Assembly: GCA_964454975.1 (NCBI GenBank) | Contig: CAYVVD010000010.1 | Coordinates: 51,517-115,516 of the forward strand | Direction of reading: 5' to 3' | DNA: 64,000 nt | DNA from: CAYVVD01 sp964454975 | Lineage (GTDB): Bacteria > Bacteroidota > Ignavibacteria > Kapaibacteriales > UBA2268 | Shown here: positions 62,708-64,000 of the stretch, piece after piece | How the letters are laid out: each line of letters begins with the position of its first letter | Position numbering within the stretch: position 1 is the stretch's first letter | Notes under the pieces: model-generated | Database searches by the model: none | What the model was told of the DNA's origin: nothing | Seen by the model: the letters and a program-made list of their open reading frames with translations, nothing else | Made by a program: the position numbers and the translations under genes

Positions 62708-63344
62708 AATAATTAACTCCAAGGTAATAGCTATAACAGGAGGAATCGGCTCCGGCAAAACAACTGTGTCGGCTATAATAAGGGATTCGGGTTACATTGT
62801 GCTTGATACTGATGCAATGGCAAAGGATCTGATGGGATCAAATGATGAATTAAAGGAGAGCCTGCAACGGGAGTTTGGAGAAGAGATTTATGAGAAAGGG
62901 AGCCTAAACAGGGAGTTCCTTGCTTCTATTGTGTTTGGCAGTGAAAAAGACTCTGAGGAAAAACTTGACAAGCTCAATCAAATTGTCCACCCTTTTGTAA
63001 TTGAAGAGATGTACAACAGATGCGAAGAGCTTGCTGAGGAAGGAGAAGATCTGATATTCATCGAAAGCGCATTGATTTATGAAGCAGGCCTCGAGGATGG
63101 ATTTGACTATGTTGTTGTTGTTGACGCATCTGAGGAACTTTGCTTAGAGCGGGTAATGAAGAGAAGTTCGATGAGCTCTGAACAGATTAAAAACCGCATC
63201 GACAGCCAATTCTCGGTTGAACACAAAAAATCGCAGGCTGATTTTGTGATTGATAACTCAGGGAGCCTGGAAAAGTTGAGGAGCAGTGTTGAATTTGTAC
63301 TTTCAGTACTTGAGGAACTTCCGCCTCGCGAACCCGAAAATTAA
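62694..63344 (+). CDS. coaE: Dephospho-CoA kinase
   Basis: 216 residues. The P-loop is AITGGIGSGKTT (13-24), followed by YIVLDTDAMAKDLM, FIESALIYEAGLEDGFDYVV and the lid residues. It phosphorylates dephospho-CoA at the 3'-hydroxyl of ribose, the last step of CoA synthesis, in the cytoplasm. It starts within the GNAT gene. Confidence 0.95.
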   Translation: MRENEIINSKVIAITGGIGSGKTTVSAIIRDSGYIVLDTDAMAKDLMGSNDELKESLQREFGEEIYEKGSLNREFLASIVFGSEKDSEEKLDKLNQIVHPFVIEEMYNRCEELAEEGEDLIFIESALIYEAGLEDGFDYVVVVDASEELCLERVMKRSSMSSEQIKNRIDSQFSVEHKKSQADFVIDNSGSLEKLRSSVEFVLSVLEELPPREPEN

Positions 63345-63406
63345 TTGCCCTAATGGGTGATACTTTTTAAATTGAATAAACCTTCATATCATTTACAGGA
63401 GTTTAA

Positions 63407-64000
63407 ATGCAATTATACGTTGATACAGCAAACATAGAACATATCCGCCATGCACACTCGCTTGGTATTATTTCCGGAGTAACAACAAATCCTTCACTCC
63501 TTGCAAAGGAAGACCCCTCAGTGGATGTAAAGCAGCGAATTCTCGAAATATATGAACTCGTCGGCGGCCACCTTTCTGTTGAGGTGAATTCTACAGACAT
63601 GGATGGAATGCTTCGCGAAGCAGATAAAATCTTGTCATGGTTTCCTGATGCCACAATTAAAATTCCTATGATTGAAGAAGGCCTTAAAGCAGTTAAAAAC
63701 CTCTCGGAACGCAATGTCCCGACTAACGTAACGCTTGTGTTCAGCGCTCCCCAGGCCATTGCTGCAAACAATGCGGGTGCAACTTATGTATCTGTTTTCA
63801 TGGGCAGGCTTGATGACATTGCTCACAAGGCATTCGAGGTACTCGAAGAAGTTGGCGAGATATGGGACATGTACGGATTCGAATCGCAGATAATAGCAGC
63901 ATCCCTCCGACATCCAATGCACATAATCGAAGCAGCGCTTGCAGGCGCAGACATATCAACTGTGCCTTACAAAGTACTGATACAGTCGCTTAAGCACCCT
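63407..64000 (+). CDS. tal: Transaldolase / fructose-6-phosphate aldolase-like, runs off the right edge
   Basis: Translation from the ATG at 63407 gives 198 residues up to the window end. An AGGAG lies 5 bases upstream. MQLYVDTANIEHIRHAHSLG, SGVTTNPSLLAKED, the Schiff-base Lys in ATIKIPMIEEGLKAV and VFMGRLDDIAHKAFEVLEEV place it in the short (about 220-residue) transaldolase/FSA family. It moves dihydroxyacetone units between sugar phosphates in the cytoplasm. Transaldolase versus FSA cannot be settled from the visible part. The last ~20 residues lie outside. Confidence 0.93.
   Translation, partial: MQLYVDTANIEHIRHAHSLGIISGVTTNPSLLAKEDPSVDVKQRILEIYELVGGHLSVEVNSTDMDGMLREADKILSWFPDATIKIPMIEEGLKAVKNLSERNVPTNVTLVFSAPQAIAANNAGATYVSVFMGRLDDIAHKAFEVLEEVGEIWDMYGFESQIIAASLRHPMHIIEAALAGADISTVPYKVLIQSLKHP

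Noticed and set aside
1..64000. CRISPR array, insertion sequence or prophage
   Set aside because: No regularly spaced direct repeats, transposase, integrase or phage structural genes were found.

Overview
The window looks like a chromosomal segment from an uncultured-type member of the FCB group, most likely Bacteroidota/Chlorobiota (Ignavibacteria- or Kapabacteria-like). The support is a DUF5103 type IX secretion plug protein, a DUF4296-like lipoprotein, a PD40-OmpA envelope protein, many lipobox lipoproteins and moderate GC. Several genes nevertheless carry good AGGAG-type ribosome binding sites (43841, 14568, 63407), unlike core Bacteroidetes. The lineage call is inference from gene content only. 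No rRNA, CRISPR array, intact insertion sequence or prophage was seen. One tRNA (Glu-UUC) lies near the right end.

Layout. 1-6660: start of mreB, an AlkC-type alkylation repair glycosylase overlapping a small WHTF-motif protein, an isolated mraY, a YD-like lipoprotein, and an overlapping minus-strand set (RNase HI, DUF1460 amidase-like protein, MFS permease; 7303 down to 4400). 7489-8415: two tandem UmuD-like S24 proteins with no polymerase partner. The first keeps the Ala-Gly cleavage site but has Arg where the catalytic Lys belongs. The second keeps the Ser/Lys dyad but has Lys-Lys where the cleavage site belongs. They look like separated substrate and protease halves, and this is my leading candidate for an undescribed system. 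8462-15389: YgjP-like metallopeptidase, FetB permease, PD40-OmpA protein, PurK, HNH nuclease, PPK2.

15769-28285: a tightly overlapping plus-strand operon for making, sulfating and exporting a surface polysaccharide. It holds Wzm and Wzt transporter subunits, an FkbM methyltransferase/coiled-coil/glycosyltransferase-like fusion, a glycosyltransferase-like/sulfotransferase fusion, a GT-B glycosyltransferase, three stand-alone sulfotransferases, a TPR lipoprotein and a large polytopic membrane protein. A related polytopic protein faces it tail-to-tail (to 29879).

29999-41325: Maf, a lone sugar-ABC permease, PlsY, AcpS and a sirtuin. Then comes a divergent pair of response regulators with degenerate HD-GYP domains, followed by an unrecognised protein, a Yip1 protein, an L,D-transpeptidase facing a stalk-domain protein, and an FKBP lipoprotein. 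41410-52630: a TerB-like membrane protein, LolC/E permease, an OMP/DUF5103 pair, DapB, MltG, MiaB, DoxX, an alpha/beta hydrolase, mannose-1-phosphate guanylyltransferase and RF1. 52682-59761: one 2359-residue secreted YD-repeat protein. 59905-64000: Nudix, a TrpF-like protein lacking the catalytic Cys, a small OMP, a DUF4296-like lipoprotein, tRNA-Glu, GNAT, CoaE and the start of a transaldolase.

Many genes serve the envelope: MreB, MraY, MltG, L,D-transpeptidase, DUF1460, PlsY, Wzm/Wzt and ManC. ManC could supply GDP-mannose to the glycan operon. The rest is housekeeping mixed with lineage-specific proteins.
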